A DNA stretch of 60,978 nt from Pelagibacteraceae bacterium AG-461-B04. Lineage in GTDB: Bacteria; Pseudomonadota; Alphaproteobacteria; Pelagibacterales; AG-422-B15. Shown here in pieces: positions 9,880-19,382 of this stretch (the first letter of the stretch is position 1; each line of letters starts with the position of its first letter). A program made the translations under genes and the position numbers. The notes below the pieces were generated by a model. The model made no database searches and was not told the DNA's origin. It saw only the letters and a list, made by a program, of their open reading frames with translations. The stretch spans positions 1 through 60,978 of the forward strand of contig QCRN01000009.1 of NCBI GenBank assembly GCA_003211835.1, in the 5' to 3' direction.

Positions 9880-10467
9880 CTATTCAGATTTGATGGTTAT
9901 ATAGTCAACTACTTCCTCAACTCCAAATACTTCTTTAGAGAGATCCATGACCTTTTGTTTTTCTTCAATCGATCTTGAGATTCCAATTATATAAACAATC
10001 TTATTAACAGTTTCGATGTTATAATTTAAAGAATTAATTTCTTCATCAAGCATAAATCTAGCTAAAACTTTTGTACTAATAACTAAATCGTCTGCAAAAT
10101 TTAATATACTATCACTTTGACTTATTTGAATTTCATTAATAACAGTTTGAACTCCTTTTACTCCCCATGCGATTCGGGTAGCTTCTATTCTTAAATCTAT
10201 GTTATCAACTGTACCAGTTAATAATACTCTTCCTTGGGAAACCTCCACATCAACGTTAAAAAATATTGCTTCACTTTGATCAAAATAAGAATTTTTTAAA
10301 ACAGTTTTAATCAATACATCATCAACAAACTCTCCTATACTTCTATCAGAATTTGAAACTGTTACTCCCTTTACAGCTACTCCCGTTGCTACAGGTATTG
10401 AACAATTTGTTAGTATAAATATAATTACTGGTAAAAATAAAAATATTGAAAATTTATTAAGCGTCAT
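9880..10467 (-). CDS. BON-domain lipoprotein (DolP/YraP-like)
   Basis: A 195-residue lipoprotein with a lipobox at LTNC (about residues 19-22) after a hydrophobic signal. Two BON domains follow, roughly residues 43-115 and 117-190, each with the typical D-x-x-I pattern and a VxLxGxV strand (VLLTGTV in the first, VYIIGIS in the second). The E. coli relative DolP (YraP) sits near the division site in the periplasm and supports outer-membrane integrity and BAM function; the same role is inferred here. It lies between rsmI and gshB on the same strand, where DolP relatives are often found. Confidence 0.85.
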   Translation of the reverse strand: MTLNKFSIFLFLPVIIFILTNCSIPVATGVAVKGVTVSNSDRSIGEFVDDVLIKTVLKNSYFDQSEAIFFNVDVEVSQGRVLLTGTVDNIDLRIEATRIAWGVKGVQTVINEIQISQSDSILNFADDLVISTKVLARFMLDEEINSLNYNIETVNKIVYIIGISRSIEEKQKVMDLSKEVFGVEEVVDYITIKSE

Positions 10468-10492
10468 AATTTAAAATTATATTAATTTTATA

Positions 10493-11380
10493 TTATTTCC
10501 TATTTTTTATTAATAGCTGATAAATATCCCTTTTAGATATACTCAAATCTTTTGTCATAAGACGTGACACCTCAGAGATATTCATACCTTTATTTAGTAA
10601 ACTTTTACCAAATTTAATGATTTCTTCTTCAGAAAGCTTAGTAATTTTTCTCATTATTGGTTCAATAATGAATGTTATCTCTCCTAATATTTTTTCTTTT
10701 AAACTTATTTTCTTTAAAAGGTCAGAAATATTTGTATTGATAACTTCTTCATGTTTTTTTGTTAATTCCCTAACGAAAGTTATTTTGCAATCACCACTTA
10801 GTTCTAGTATTGCATTTAATGTATTAATAATTCTCTTAGGTGATTCAAAATATATTTCTGGACAGTCACTTTCATTAAATCTTATTAATTGACTTTCAAT
10901 TTTCTTTTTTTCTCTTGGAAAAAAACCTCTAAAGGTAAAATTTTCAGATTGAAAAGATGCTAGAACAAAGCTTGCTATTGGCGCTGATGGGCCTGGTAAA
11001 GAAAATACACTTAAATTGTTTTCAAAACATTCTTTTACAAGGTCAGCCCCGGGATCTGATATAAGTGGTGTTCCAGAATCTGTAGTTATTGCAATAGAAA
11101 AGCTAGAACTTATTTTTTTTATTATTTCAGGTATTTTATTTTTAGAATTAAATTTGTGAAATGACTGTATTTTACATTTTATTCCAAATTTCGACGTAAG
11201 TTTTTTTGTAACTCTAGTATCTTCACTTATTACTAAGTCAACTGAAGAGAGTATTTTTAATGACCTTATTGTAATATCAGATAAATTTCCTATTGGCGTG
11301 GGAACTATATAAAGACCACTTTGAGGTTTCTCATGTTCCAATAACTTTGTAATATAAGATAAATTTAAATTTGATTGCAT
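10493..11380 (-). CDS. rsmI: 16S rRNA (cytidine-1402-2'-O)-methyltransferase
   Basis: A 295-residue tetrapyrrole-methylase-fold enzyme that 2'-O-methylates C1402 in the ribosomal decoding centre, using S-adenosylmethionine. Diagnostic segments are GLYIVPTPIGNLSDIT (about 22-37), SEDTRVT, TDSGTPLISDPG (about 100-111) and LPGPSAPIASFVLA. The length is normal. The ATG is at 11378-11380 and shares two bases with the ATG of the divergent LpoA-like gene (sequence CATG), so neither gene has its own upstream untranslated room. I see no nearby alternative start for either gene. Confidence 0.95.
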   Translation of the reverse strand: MQSNLNLSYITKLLEHEKPQSGLYIVPTPIGNLSDITIRSLKILSSVDLVISEDTRVTKKLTSKFGIKCKIQSFHKFNSKNKIPEIIKKISSSFSIAITTDSGTPLISDPGADLVKECFENNLSVFSLPGPSAPIASFVLASFQSENFTFRGFFPREKKKIESQLIRFNESDCPEIYFESPKRIINTLNAILELSGDCKITFVRELTKKHEEVINTNISDLLKKISLKEKILGEITFIIEPIMRKITKLSEEEIIKFGKSLLNKGMNISEVSRLMTKDLSISKRDIYQLLIKNRK

Positions 11381-12665
11381 GTTTTATTTTAGAGATAAAT
11401 TTATTATTTTAGTAATTCTTTATTTAATTTTATTATTATATGGTTGTGAAACAACCCAATTAGCTACCAAGAAAACACTAACATACAATCAAACGCAATT
11501 GCTAGAAACTATAGAAGAAAACAAAGCCTTAAGTACTAAGGAAAACAGTTTTATAGAAGAAGATGATAAAATTTTCAAGATAGGCTTACTTTTACCCTTG
11601 TCTGGGGAATTTTATCAGATAGGCAAATCGCTACTCGATTCTGCACAATTAGCATTAGAAAAAACCAGTAATAAAAATTTAGAATTTTATATTGTAGACA
11701 CTGGAGAGGAAAGCCAACTATATAAAAATCTATCGTATTTAATTAGTAATGATGTTGACTTAATTCTTGGTCCAATATTCACTAAAACAGTTTTAAAAGT
11801 AAAAGAGTACGTAGATGGTCAAAATATACCAATTATAACATTTTCAAATAATTCTGAGGTAAGTGATAGTAATGTCTATGTTTTTGGGTTAACTATTGAA
11901 GACGAATTAAGTGGTATTTATGAATATTCAATTGATAGAGGAGTTAATAAATTTGCAGTAATAGTTCCTAATAATGAATATGGAAATAAAGTAAAAAATA
12001 AAATTAATGAAATCCATAACATAAATAATAATTCATCTTCGCAATTTATTTTTTATCCAACTAAAGACCCCGACTATTACAAAATAGCTAGAGAAGTTTC
12101 AAATTATGATGAAAGAAAATTAGACTTGGATAGTCGAATTAAGCTTCTAGAAGAATTGCAATCTGAATCTTCATTAAATGAATTAAAATTATTGAGAAAT
12201 AAAGATACTTTGGGTGAGGTAGATTTTGAAGCACTAGTAATAATTGCTCGCTCATTTAGCGAATTAACAAATTTTATTTCAATACTGCCCTATTATGATG
12301 TTGATCCAAAAAAAGTTAAATTCATTGGAAATTCTATTTGGGGAAAAGAATTAATCCTCAAAGAACCTTCAATGAAGAATTCATATTTTTCTTCCTTAGA
12401 CTTGAATGCACGAAAAAAATTTACAAAAGAATATAAAAAGATTTACAAAAATAATCCTCACTCATTAGCTGCTTTAGCTTACGATTTAGTAGGTTTAATC
12501 AGCAGCTTAAATGCAGAATATAGCGAAATTACTAAGGAAATTCTTCACTCTGATTTAGGGTATATAGGTATAAACGGGTGGTTTCGTTTTGATGAAAGTG
12601 GAAGGGTAGAACGTAAACCTTTAATATTCCATATAGGCAGTGATAAATTTATAATTAAAAATTAA
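11379..12665 (+). CDS. LpoA-like penicillin-binding protein activator lipoprotein
   Basis: A 428-residue lipoprotein with a short N-terminus, a hydrophobic segment and a lipobox at LYGC (about residues 20-23). The mature part is a periplasmic-binding-protein-like fold (Peripla_BP_6 / LpoA C-domain). KIGLLLPLSGEFYQIGKSLLDSA (positions about 66-88) is the classic opening of this family and DLILGPIFTKTV follows. It is expected to sit in the outer membrane facing the periplasm and to stimulate a class A penicillin-binding protein. Divergence from rsmI is the usual alphaproteobacterial context. It ends in a 4-bp convergent overlap with rdgB. Confidence 0.85.
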   Translation: MFYFRDKFIILVILYLILLLYGCETTQLATKKTLTYNQTQLLETIEENKALSTKENSFIEEDDKIFKIGLLLPLSGEFYQIGKSLLDSAQLALEKTSNKNLEFYIVDTGEESQLYKNLSYLISNDVDLILGPIFTKTVLKVKEYVDGQNIPIITFSNNSEVSDSNVYVFGLTIEDELSGIYEYSIDRGVNKFAVIVPNNEYGNKVKNKINEIHNINNNSSSQFIFYPTKDPDYYKIAREVSNYDERKLDLDSRIKLLEELQSESSLNELKLLRNKDTLGEVDFEALVIIARSFSELTNFISILPYYDVDPKKVKFIGNSIWGKELILKEPSMKNSYFSSLDLNARKKFTKEYKKIYKNNPHSLAALAYDLVGLISSLNAEYSEITKEILHSDLGYIGINGWFRFDESGRVERKPLIFHIGSDKFIIKN

Positions 12666-13282
12666 TTTTTTATTTTAAATAAAAAATTTGATAGCTTTTT
12701 AAATGCAATTGCTCTGTGGCTTATTCTTTCTTTATAGTTAAAATTCATTTCACCAAATGTTTTTTTATAACCTTTTGGAACAAAAATTGGATCATATCCA
12801 AAACCATTCTTACCTTTTGGAGGAAATTGAACGTGTCCATAAATCTTACCTTCAAAGACTCTACATTCATGGTTTGGAAAATAGATCGATAAAGCGCAAC
12901 AAAAAAAAGCTTTTCTACTGGATTTATTAAAAAGATTATTTTTTTGCATTTTCTTTTCTATTTTTTCCATCGCAACATTGAAATCTTTATTCTTACCCGC
13001 CCATCTTGCAGAATAGATACCAGGTTCATTATTTAATGATGAAATACATAGGCCACTATCATCAGCTATAGCTGGCAACTTAGATTTTAATGCAGCGTTT
13101 TTTGATTTGATAAGAGAATTTTCTCCAAATGTAAGACCATTTTCAATAGGCTCGTTAATTTTAAGTTTTTTAGCAGAAATAGTAGTATAACCCAATGGTT
13201 TTAATAAAGATTTAATTTCCGACACTTTTCCAGAATTATGACTTGCTATTACAATATCCTTTAACAACTTATTTGCCTTCAA
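12662..13282 (-). CDS. rdgB: XTP/dITP pyrophosphatase (RdgB/HAM1)
   Basis: A 206-residue HAM1-family enzyme that hydrolyses non-canonical purine triphosphates (ITP, dITP, XTP) to monophosphates, keeping them out of DNA and RNA. Motifs are IASHNSGKVSEI (about 12-23), ADDSGLCI (about 73-80) with the catalytic Asp, ARWAGKNKD and GFGYDPIFVP (about 160-169). The start is a TTG, either at 13282 (overlapping rph by 14 bp) or at 13267 just past the rph stop; no ATG is available. It is coupled to rph, the common alphaproteobacterial order; the usual next gene hemW is not present downstream. Confidence 0.95.
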   Translation of the reverse strand: MKANKLLKDIVIASHNSGKVSEIKSLLKPLGYTTISAKKLKINEPIENGLTFGENSLIKSKNAALKSKLPAIADDSGLCISSLNNEPGIYSARWAGKNKDFNVAMEKIEKKMQKNNLFNKSSRKAFFCCALSIYFPNHECRVFEGKIYGHVQFPPKGKNGFGYDPIFVPKGYKKTFGEMNFNYKERISHRAIAFKKLSNFLFKIKN

Positions 13283-13985
13283 AAAGTATTTTTTGGGATT
13301 GAATTATTTGACCAATACCTGATTTTGCCAATTCAAACATGGAATTAAATTCATTTTCTGAGCAAAGTTTTTTTTCAGATGTCATTTGTATCTCAACTAT
13401 TTTATTTGTTTCAGTAATGACAAAATTAGCGTCTACCTCAGCATTTTGATCCTCAACAAAATCTAGATCAAGCAACGGAACATTATCAACTATGCCGCAA
13501 CTTATAGCCGCAAGATTTTCCTTTATTGGATTAGTTTTTATAATCTTTTTCGCTATCATGCTATGAATACATAACTGCAATGCTACAAAAGCACCTGAAA
13601 TTGAAGCGGTTCGTGTTCCACCATCAGCTTGTATAACATCACAATCAATTAAAATTTGCATATCTTTTAACAAACTAAGATCTGTAACTGCTCTTAACGA
13701 TCTGCCAATCAATCGTTGTATTTCTTGTGTTCTTCCTGATTGTTTGCCTCTGACAGCTTCTCTGGACATTCTTTCAGATGTTGATCTAGGAAGCATTCCA
13801 TATTCAGCAGTTACCCACCCTTGCTGAGAATTTTTAAGCCACCTAGGAACATTTTGATCTAAAGACGCGTTGCATAGTACGTGAGTTTCACCAAATTTTA
13901 TCATACAAGAGCCTTCTGGATATGAGGAAAAATTCGGAATAATTTCAAATTTACGAAGATCAGTAATTTTTCTTGTATTTCTCAT
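13269..13985 (-). CDS. rph: Ribonuclease PH
   Basis: A 238-residue phosphorolytic 3'-5' exoribonuclease that trims the 3' ends of tRNA precursors, acting as a hexamer. Recognisable segments are MLPRSTSERMSREA (about 62-75), RTQEIQRLIGRSLRA (phosphate/RNA-binding arginines) and DCDVIQADGGTRTASISGA (about 114-132). The length is standard. It diverges from grpE across 67 bp. In many alphaproteobacteria hrcA lies between rph and grpE, and here it is absent. Confidence 0.97.
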   Translation of the reverse strand: MRNTRKITDLRKFEIIPNFSSYPEGSCMIKFGETHVLCNASLDQNVPRWLKNSQQGWVTAEYGMLPRSTSERMSREAVRGKQSGRTQEIQRLIGRSLRAVTDLSLLKDMQILIDCDVIQADGGTRTASISGAFVALQLCIHSMIAKKIIKTNPIKENLAAISCGIVDNVPLLDLDFVEDQNAEVDANFVITETNKIVEIQMTSEKKLCSENEFNSMFELAKSGIGQIIQSQKILFEGK

Positions 13986-14010
13986 AATAATAAATTCACT
14001 ATACTATGTA

Positions 14011-14040
14011 TTGACGAAAATAATATAGATCATTACATAT
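14011..14040 (+). promoter_or_regulatory. Possible sigma-70 promoter of grpE
   Basis: A TTGACG box at 14011-14016 is followed after 17 bases by TACATA (14034-14039), about 13 bases before the grpE ATG at 14053. The -35 is a good match and the -10 is mediocre. No CIRCE operator (TTAGCACTC inverted repeat) is present in this gap, in line with the missing hrcA. This is inferred from pattern only. Confidence 0.35.
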
Positions 14041-14052
14041 TCAAAAAAAGAT

Positions 14053-14604
14053 ATGGCAAAGGACAAAAAAAAGAATATTTCTGAAAAGAAATCTAAAGAG
14101 AATGTTGAAGAAGTTCTAGTAAAGGAAAATGTTGAACATATAGAACTCCAAGAAAAGTTAAAAGAGGCAGAAAATCAAATTTTGCTCTCACTCGCCGATA
14201 ATGATAATCTAAGGAAGAGATTTGACCGAGAAAAAGAGGATCTCAGTAATTATGTTATTTCTAGTTTCGCAAAAGAAATACTGTCGGTATTGGATAATTT
14301 AGAGAGAGCTTTAAAATCTATTGATCTAAATGAATTAAAAAAATCAGATCAAAACATTTCACAGTTTATTGAAGGTATTGAATTAACGGAAAAACAAATA
14401 ATAACAATTTTTGAAAAGTTCAAAATTGAAAAAATTAATTCTCTAGAGCAAAATTTTGATCCAAACTTGCATCAAGCTATGTTTGAAGTAGAAAATCCTG
14501 ATAAGCAGCCAGGTATTATTACTGAGGTAGTACAAGAAGGATATCGTATTGGGGATAGGCTTTTAAGGCCTGCCATGGTTGGGGTCGTCAAGAAAAAAGA
14601 CTAA
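14053..14604 (+). CDS. grpE: Nucleotide exchange factor GrpE
   Basis: A 183-residue co-chaperone that releases ADP from DnaK. The charged, lysine/glutamate-rich N-terminal third forms the long coiled-coil helix (about 25-90). The C-terminal beta-wing domain has the family signature GIELTEKQI...FEKFKIEKI and ends with GYRIGDRLLRPAMVGVVK. The length and ending are typical. It is followed 119 bp later by dnaK, so grpE-dnaK-dnaJ form a heat-shock cluster in which dnaK has an additional promoter of its own. Confidence 0.96.
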   Translation: MAKDKKKNISEKKSKENVEEVLVKENVEHIELQEKLKEAENQILLSLADNDNLRKRFDREKEDLSNYVISSFAKEILSVLDNLERALKSIDLNELKKSDQNISQFIEGIELTEKQIITIFEKFKIEKINSLEQNFDPNLHQAMFEVENPDKQPGIITEVVQEGYRIGDRLLRPAMVGVVKKKD

Positions 14605-14668
14605 TAATATCAATGGCATAAATTTATTAAAGTTCATTGAATGAAGTAAAAATACTTTCTATTGGGGG

Positions 14669-14697
14669 TTGCACACAAAAATGGACTACCTATATAT
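14669..14697 (+). promoter_or_regulatory. Candidate RpoH (sigma-32) promoter upstream of dnaK
   Basis: The grpE-dnaK gap contains GGTTGCAC with its TTG at 14669-14671, then exactly 17 bases, then CCTATATAT at 14689-14697. This resembles the alphaproteobacterial heat-shock pattern (CTTG, 17 bases, CCTAT-rich -10). It lies 27 bases before the dnaK ATG, giving a short leader with an AGAG ribosome-site core. The pattern is seen directly; the sigma factor is inferred, since rpoH is not in the window. Confidence 0.55.
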
Positions 14698-14723
14698 AAG
14701 ACAAATCAAACAAAGAGAATTTT

Positions 14724-16652
14724 ATGGGAAAAGTAATAGGTATAGATCTAGGAACAACAAACAGTTGTATCTCAATAATGGATGGAAAAGATCCTAAGGT
14801 GATTGAAAATGCAGAAGGCTCGCGTACAACGCCGTCCATCATAAGCTTTGGTGCTGAAAGTGAAAAACTAGTTGGACAGCCAGCTAAAAGGCAAGGCGTA
14901 ACAAACCCAGAAAATACTTTTTTTGCCATTAAAAGACTTATGGGACGTTCTTTTGAAGATCCAATGGTTCAAAAAGATTCAGATATGGTACCATTTAAAA
15001 TTATAAAATCTGAAAATGGTGACGCATGGGTAGAATCTGGAAATGATAAATATTCCCCATCGCAGATTTCTGCGTTTGTATTACAAAAATTGAAAGAAGA
15101 TGCTGAAAGATATTTAGGAGAAACTGTTGAAAAAGCAGTGATTACCGTACCAGCTTATTTTAACGACGCACAAAGACAAGCCACCAAAGATGCAGGTAAA
15201 ATAGCTGGACTAGAAGTAGAGAGAATTGTTAACGAGCCCACGGCCGCTGCATTAGCGTATGGCCTAGATAAAAAAGATGGTAAAACAATAGCTGTCTATG
15301 ATTTAGGTGGAGGAACTTTTGATATCTCAATATTAGAAATTGGTGATGGAGTATTTGAAGTTAAATCGACTAATGGTGATACATTCCTAGGAGGAGAAGA
15401 TTTTGACTCAAGACTTCTCAGTTATTTAGCTGATGAATTTAAAAAAGAAAATAATATTGATCTGACCCAAGATAAATTAGCTTTACAGAGACTTAAAGAG
15501 TCAGCAGAGAAAGCAAAAATAGAATTATCATCTACTTCTCAAACAGAAATCAATCTTCCGTTTATTACGGCAGATCAATCTGGTCCAAAGCACTTAAACA
15601 TTAAAGTTACAAGAGCAAAACTTGAAACATTGGTCGATGATTTAATTGAGAAAACAATCAAACCTTGTGACGCTGCATTAAAGGACGCAGGCTTAAGTGC
15701 TGGTGAAATTGATGAAGTTGTTCTTGTAGGTGGTATGACAAGAATGCCTAAAGTAATTGAAACAGTTAAAAACTTCTTTGGCAAGGAACCCAACAAAGGA
15801 GTTAACCCGGACGAAGTAGTAGCTCAAGGAGCTGCTATTCAAGCAGGGATACTTCAGGGTGATGTTAAAGATGTATTATTATTAGATGTCACTCCTCTGT
15901 CTCTTGGTATTGAAACTTTGGGAGGAGTATTTACAAAGCTCATTGATAAAAATACGACAATACCTACAAAGAAAAGTCAGGTTTTCTCTACAGCCGATGA
16001 TAATCAAACGGCAGTAACAATACGTGTATGCCAAGGAGAAAGGGAGATGGCATCAGATAATAAGCTTCTAGGTAATTTTGATCTTGTTGGAATTCCACCG
16101 GCACCAAGAGGGGTTCCTCAGGTTGAGGTGACTTTTGATATTGATGCAAATGGTATTGTAAATGTATCAGCCAAAGACAAAGGAACTGGAAAAGAACAAC
16201 AAATTAAAATTCAAGCATCTGGTGGCCTTAATGAAGAGGAAATTGAAAAGATGGTTAAAGAAGCAGAAGCAAATGCTGAATCTGATAAAAAGAAAAGAGA
16301 AACAGTCGATGTAAAGAATCAAGCTGATACAATGGTACACTCAGCAGAAAAGAATCTTAAAGAATTTGGTGACAAAGTCTCAGATCAAGAAAAAAATGCA
16401 ATTGAGAACGATATTAAAACTTTAAAAGAAGCAATTGCTTCTGATGATATAGAAAAAATTAAAAGTGGCCTTGAGGTGTTAACTCAATCTTCTATGAAAT
16501 TAGGTGAAGCAATGTATAAAGCTCAACAACAAGATGCTCCTTCGCCAGAAGGTGGGCAAACTAACGGTGAACCCAATGATGCAAAAGAAAACAATGAAAA
16601 AGTTGTTGATGCAGAATTTGAAGAAGTTAAAGAAGACAATAAAGAATCGTAA
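14724..16652 (+). CDS. dnaK: Chaperone DnaK (Hsp70)
   Basis: A 642-residue Hsp70. The N-terminal ATPase domain (1 to about 385) opens [15 protein letters not shown] and contains [16 protein letters not shown] and [13 protein letters not shown]. The substrate-binding domain follows the interdomain linker [20 protein letters not shown] (about 388-407), and a helical lid and disordered acidic tail end in a DAEFEEV-type motif (DnaJ/co-chaperone tail). All signature motifs are intact. It folds nascent and stress-denatured proteins with DnaJ and GrpE, both encoded beside it. dnaJ starts 12 bases downstream. Confidence 0.99.
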   Translation: MGKVIGIDLGTTNSCISIMDGKDPKVIENAEGSRTTPSIISFGAESEKLVGQPAKRQGVTNPENTFFAIKRLMGRSFEDPMVQKDSDMVPFKIIKSENGDAWVESGNDKYSPSQISAFVLQKLKEDAERYLGETVEKAVITVPAYFNDAQRQATKDAGKIAGLEVERIVNEPTAAALAYGLDKKDGKTIAVYDLGGGTFDISILEIGDGVFEVKSTNGDTFLGGEDFDSRLLSYLADEFKKENNIDLTQDKLALQRLKESAEKAKIELSSTSQTEINLPFITADQSGPKHLNIKVTRAKLETLVDDLIEKTIKPCDAALKDAGLSAGEIDEVVLVGGMTRMPKVIETVKNFFGKEPNKGVNPDEVVAQGAAIQAGILQGDVKDVLLLDVTPLSLGIETLGGVFTKLIDKNTTIPTKKSQVFSTADDNQTAVTIRVCQGEREMASDNKLLGNFDLVGIPPAPRGVPQVEVTFDIDANGIVNVSAKDKGTGKEQQIKIQASGGLNEEEIEKMVKEAEANAESDKKKRETVDVKNQADTMVHSAEKNLKEFGDKVSDQEKNAIENDIKTLKEAIASDDIEKIKSGLEVLTQSSMKLGEAMYKAQQQDAPSPEGGQTNGEPNDAKENNEKVVDAEFEEVKEDNKES

Positions 16653-16664
16653 GCAGGTAAGCTT

Positions 16665-17804
16665 ATGTCAAAAAGAGACTATTATGAAGTTCTTGGTGTA
16701 TCCAAGACTGCTGACGATTCAGAGATAAAAAAATCCTATAGAAAACTTGCAATGAAATATCACCCTGATCGAAATCAGGGAGATGCAGATGCTGAAGTAA
16801 AATTCAAAGAAGCTAGTGAGGCATACGCAGTTCTTCAAGATAAAGAAAAAAGGTCTGCGTATGATCAGTTTGGTCATGCAGCTGTCGATGGAAGCTCTGG
16901 ACAGGGTGGAGGAGGATTCGATTTCTCTTCATCAGCTTTTCAAGATATTTTCGAGGATTTTTTTGGCGGTGATTCATCTTTTTTTGGAGGAAGTAGTAAC
17001 AGAAGGAGAAAGTCAAACAATCGTGGATCTGATTTAAGATATGATATTACAGTTTCACTTGAAGAAGCCTATAATGGAAAAAAATTCAAAGTAAAAATTC
17101 CTACACAGGTTCAATGTGAGATATGTTCTGGTTCAGGAGCATCTAAAGGAAGCCAACCTGTAACATGTCAAACATGTGGTGGAAGAGGTCAAATTAGATC
17201 ACAACAAGGTTTCTTTTCTATTCAACAAACTTGTCCTACCTGTCAGGGATCAGGCTCAACAATATCTGATCCTTGTGATCCGTGTCGTGGTTCCGGTCGA
17301 ACTCAAAAAACAAAAAGTCTAATGGTTAAAATACCAAAGGGAGTTGATGATGGATCAAGAATAAGACTAAGTGGCGAGGGTGAGGCTGGTACAAATGGTG
17401 GTAAGCAGGGTGATTTGTATATTTTTGTTAATGTCAACGAACATAGTATATTTGCCAGGGAAGATGAAAATCTTTTTGCTGAGGTACCTATTTCAATGAT
17501 TGATGCCGCTGTTGGTGGATCTATTGATGTACCAATTATAGATGGGGGTAAAGCGAGATTAAAAATACCTCAGGGAACTCAAACAGGAGATCAATTTAGA
17601 CTTAAATCAAAAGGAATGCCAAATGTAAGAAGTGGCTATCTTGGTGATTTGTATATACAAACTAAAGTTGAAACTCCTGTAAATTTAAACAAAAAGCAAA
17701 TTGAAATTCTAAAGTCCTTTCAAGAAGTCAGCAATAACGAAGAAAATCCTCTTAGCTCAGCTTTTTTTAAAAAAGCCAGAGATTTCTGGAAAACAAAAAA
17801 TTAA
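16665..17804 (+). CDS. dnaJ: Chaperone DnaJ (Hsp40)
   Basis: A 379-residue class A J-protein. The J-domain (1-70) carries the HPD tripeptide in KYHPDRN (about 33-39). A Gly/Phe-rich linker follows, then a zinc-finger domain with four CxxCxGxG-type repeats ([32 protein letters not shown]; about 145-212) and the C-terminal client-binding domains. It stimulates the ATPase of DnaK and delivers clients. It sits 12 bases after dnaK and is presumably co-transcribed from the dnaK promoter. Confidence 0.99.
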   Translation: MSKRDYYEVLGVSKTADDSEIKKSYRKLAMKYHPDRNQGDADAEVKFKEASEAYAVLQDKEKRSAYDQFGHAAVDGSSGQGGGGFDFSSSAFQDIFEDFFGGDSSFFGGSSNRRRKSNNRGSDLRYDITVSLEEAYNGKKFKVKIPTQVQCEICSGSGASKGSQPVTCQTCGGRGQIRSQQGFFSIQQTCPTCQGSGSTISDPCDPCRGSGRTQKTKSLMVKIPKGVDDGSRIRLSGEGEAGTNGGKQGDLYIFVNVNEHSIFAREDENLFAEVPISMIDAAVGGSIDVPIIDGGKARLKIPQGTQTGDQFRLKSKGMPNVRSGYLGDLYIQTKVETPVNLNKKQIEILKSFQEVSNNEENPLSSAFFKKARDFWKTKN

Positions 17805-17844
17805 ATACCATTACTTTTTTCTTTATTTGAATTATCTTTAAAAA

Positions 17845-18651
17845 ATGAAAAAAATCAAAGTAATCGTAACGGGTGCTTCAGGCCGTATGGGCAAACAAAT
17901 TCTAAAGAGGATTATTCAAGATAAATCTTTTGCATTATTTGGAGCAATCGAGAGCGTTGGCCATCCTTCTTTAGGAAAAGATATAGGTAAAATTTTAAAA
18001 ATTAAAAAAACTGGCATTTTAATAACAGATAATATTATTGAACTGTTTGCAAAAGCTGATGCAGTTATTGATTTTACAGTTCCAACAGCAACATTGGAGC
18101 ATGCAAAATATTCTGCGCAGGCAAGAATTGTTCATGTAATTGGAACAACTGGGTTCAACAAAAGTCAATTACGTAAAATAGATTTTGCTGCGCAGCATGC
18201 TACAATTATTAAATCTGGCAACATGAGTTTAGGTGTAAATTTATTAGAAAGTATTGTAAAAATTGCTTCCTCCAAATTAGATAATTCTTTTGATATAAAA
18301 ATAAATGAAACTCACCATAAACACAAAATTGATGCACCCTCAGGAACAGCAATAATGCTTGGCAAAGCTGCTGCTGATGGAAAGAATAAAAAATTCGAAA
18401 ATATAATGAAAATTAATAGTATCAATACAATCGGTAAAAATTTAAGGGATAAAATTGTAATGTCATCCTTTAGAAAAGGTGAAGCCATTGGTGACCATGA
18501 GATAATATTCTCATCAAATGATGAAACGATTAAAATTCAGCATATAGCAAAAAATAGGGGTATTTTTGCCAATGGCGCACTTCAAGCAGTAAAATGGGGA
18601 ATGGGCAAAGAACCAGGCCTTTATTCAATGGCCGACGTTTTAAATATTTAG
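17845..18651 (+). CDS. dapB: 4-hydroxy-tetrahydrodipicolinate reductase
   Basis: A 268-residue NAD(P)H-dependent reductase of the lysine/diaminopimelate pathway, which also supplies peptidoglycan precursors. The dinucleotide-binding loop VTGASGRMGKQI is at about residues 9-20. The catalytic and substrate segment ETHHKHKIDAPSGTA (about 154-168) carries the conserved His pair and Lys. The length is normal. It follows dnaJ by 40 bp, a neighbourhood seen in other alphaproteobacteria. Confidence 0.97.
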   Translation: MKKIKVIVTGASGRMGKQILKRIIQDKSFALFGAIESVGHPSLGKDIGKILKIKKTGILITDNIIELFAKADAVIDFTVPTATLEHAKYSAQARIVHVIGTTGFNKSQLRKIDFAAQHATIIKSGNMSLGVNLLESIVKIASSKLDNSFDIKINETHHKHKIDAPSGTAIMLGKAAADGKNKKFENIMKINSINTIGKNLRDKIVMSSFRKGEAIGDHEIIFSSNDETIKIQHIAKNRGIFANGALQAVKWGMGKEPGLYSMADVLNI

Positions 18652-18669
18652 GACAGTAAGAAATAACTG

Positions 18670-19323
18670 ATGCAAAGGGCTGAACGTGCAACAAAAATAA
18701 TGGATATATTAAATACAATATATCCTAAAACTCCCATACCTCTAAATCATAGGAACAAATTTGAACTTTTAATTTCTGTTCTATTAAGTGCACAATGTAC
18801 TGATAAAAGAGTGAATGAAATTACACCAATACTTTTTAAAAAAGCAAATAATGCAGAAAAAATGCAAAAATTATCTCAAAATAAAATATACAAGATTATA
18901 AGACCATGTGGCCTAGCCCCCCAAAAGTCCAGTGCAATCTATAGGTTGTCTAAAATATTAGTTAAAAATTTTAATGGCAAAGTACCAGAAAGTTTTGACG
19001 AACTTGAGAAGCTTCCTGGCGTTGGGCATAAAACAGCCAGTGTAGTAATGTCACAAGGTTTTGGTCATCCAGCTTTTCCTGTTGATACACATATTCATAG
19101 ATTAGCACAAAGATGGGGGCTAACTAATGGAAAAAATGTAACGCAAACAGAAAAAGATTTAAAAAAAATCTTTCCAATAGATAGTTGGAATAAACTTCAT
19201 TTACAAATTATTTTTTACGGAAGAGAGTATTGTGAAGCTAGAAAATGTTTTGGATTGGATTGTAAAATTTGCAAAACCTGTTTTCCCAATAGAAAAAAGC
19301 CAGTAAAAACAAAAAAACCTTAA
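18670..19323 (+). CDS. nth: Endonuclease III (base-excision repair)
   Basis: A 217-residue DNA glycosylase/AP lyase removing oxidised pyrimidines. The helix-hairpin-helix LEKLPGVGHKTASVV (about 112-126) contains the catalytic Lys, and the catalytic Asp is in FPVDTHIHRLAQRW (about 137-150). The C-terminus has a Cys-rich 4Fe-4S loop with unusual spacing. Relative to the canonical C-x6-C-x2-C-x5-C pattern, the second position is Gly, and extra Cys occur two residues earlier and at another site (CEARKCFGLDCKICKTC). The fold assignment is firm; whether a normal cluster forms is uncertain. Confidence 0.94.
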   Translation: MQRAERATKIMDILNTIYPKTPIPLNHRNKFELLISVLLSAQCTDKRVNEITPILFKKANNAEKMQKLSQNKIYKIIRPCGLAPQKSSAIYRLSKILVKNFNGKVPESFDELEKLPGVGHKTASVVMSQGFGHPAFPVDTHIHRLAQRWGLTNGKNVTQTEKDLKKIFPIDSWNKLHLQIIFYGREYCEARKCFGLDCKICKTCFPNRKKPVKTKKP

Positions 19324-19382
19324 TGGATATTTTTATAATAGAGAGTTGATAGTTTGACTGTAACTGCTAGAGTTCTTTCAAA

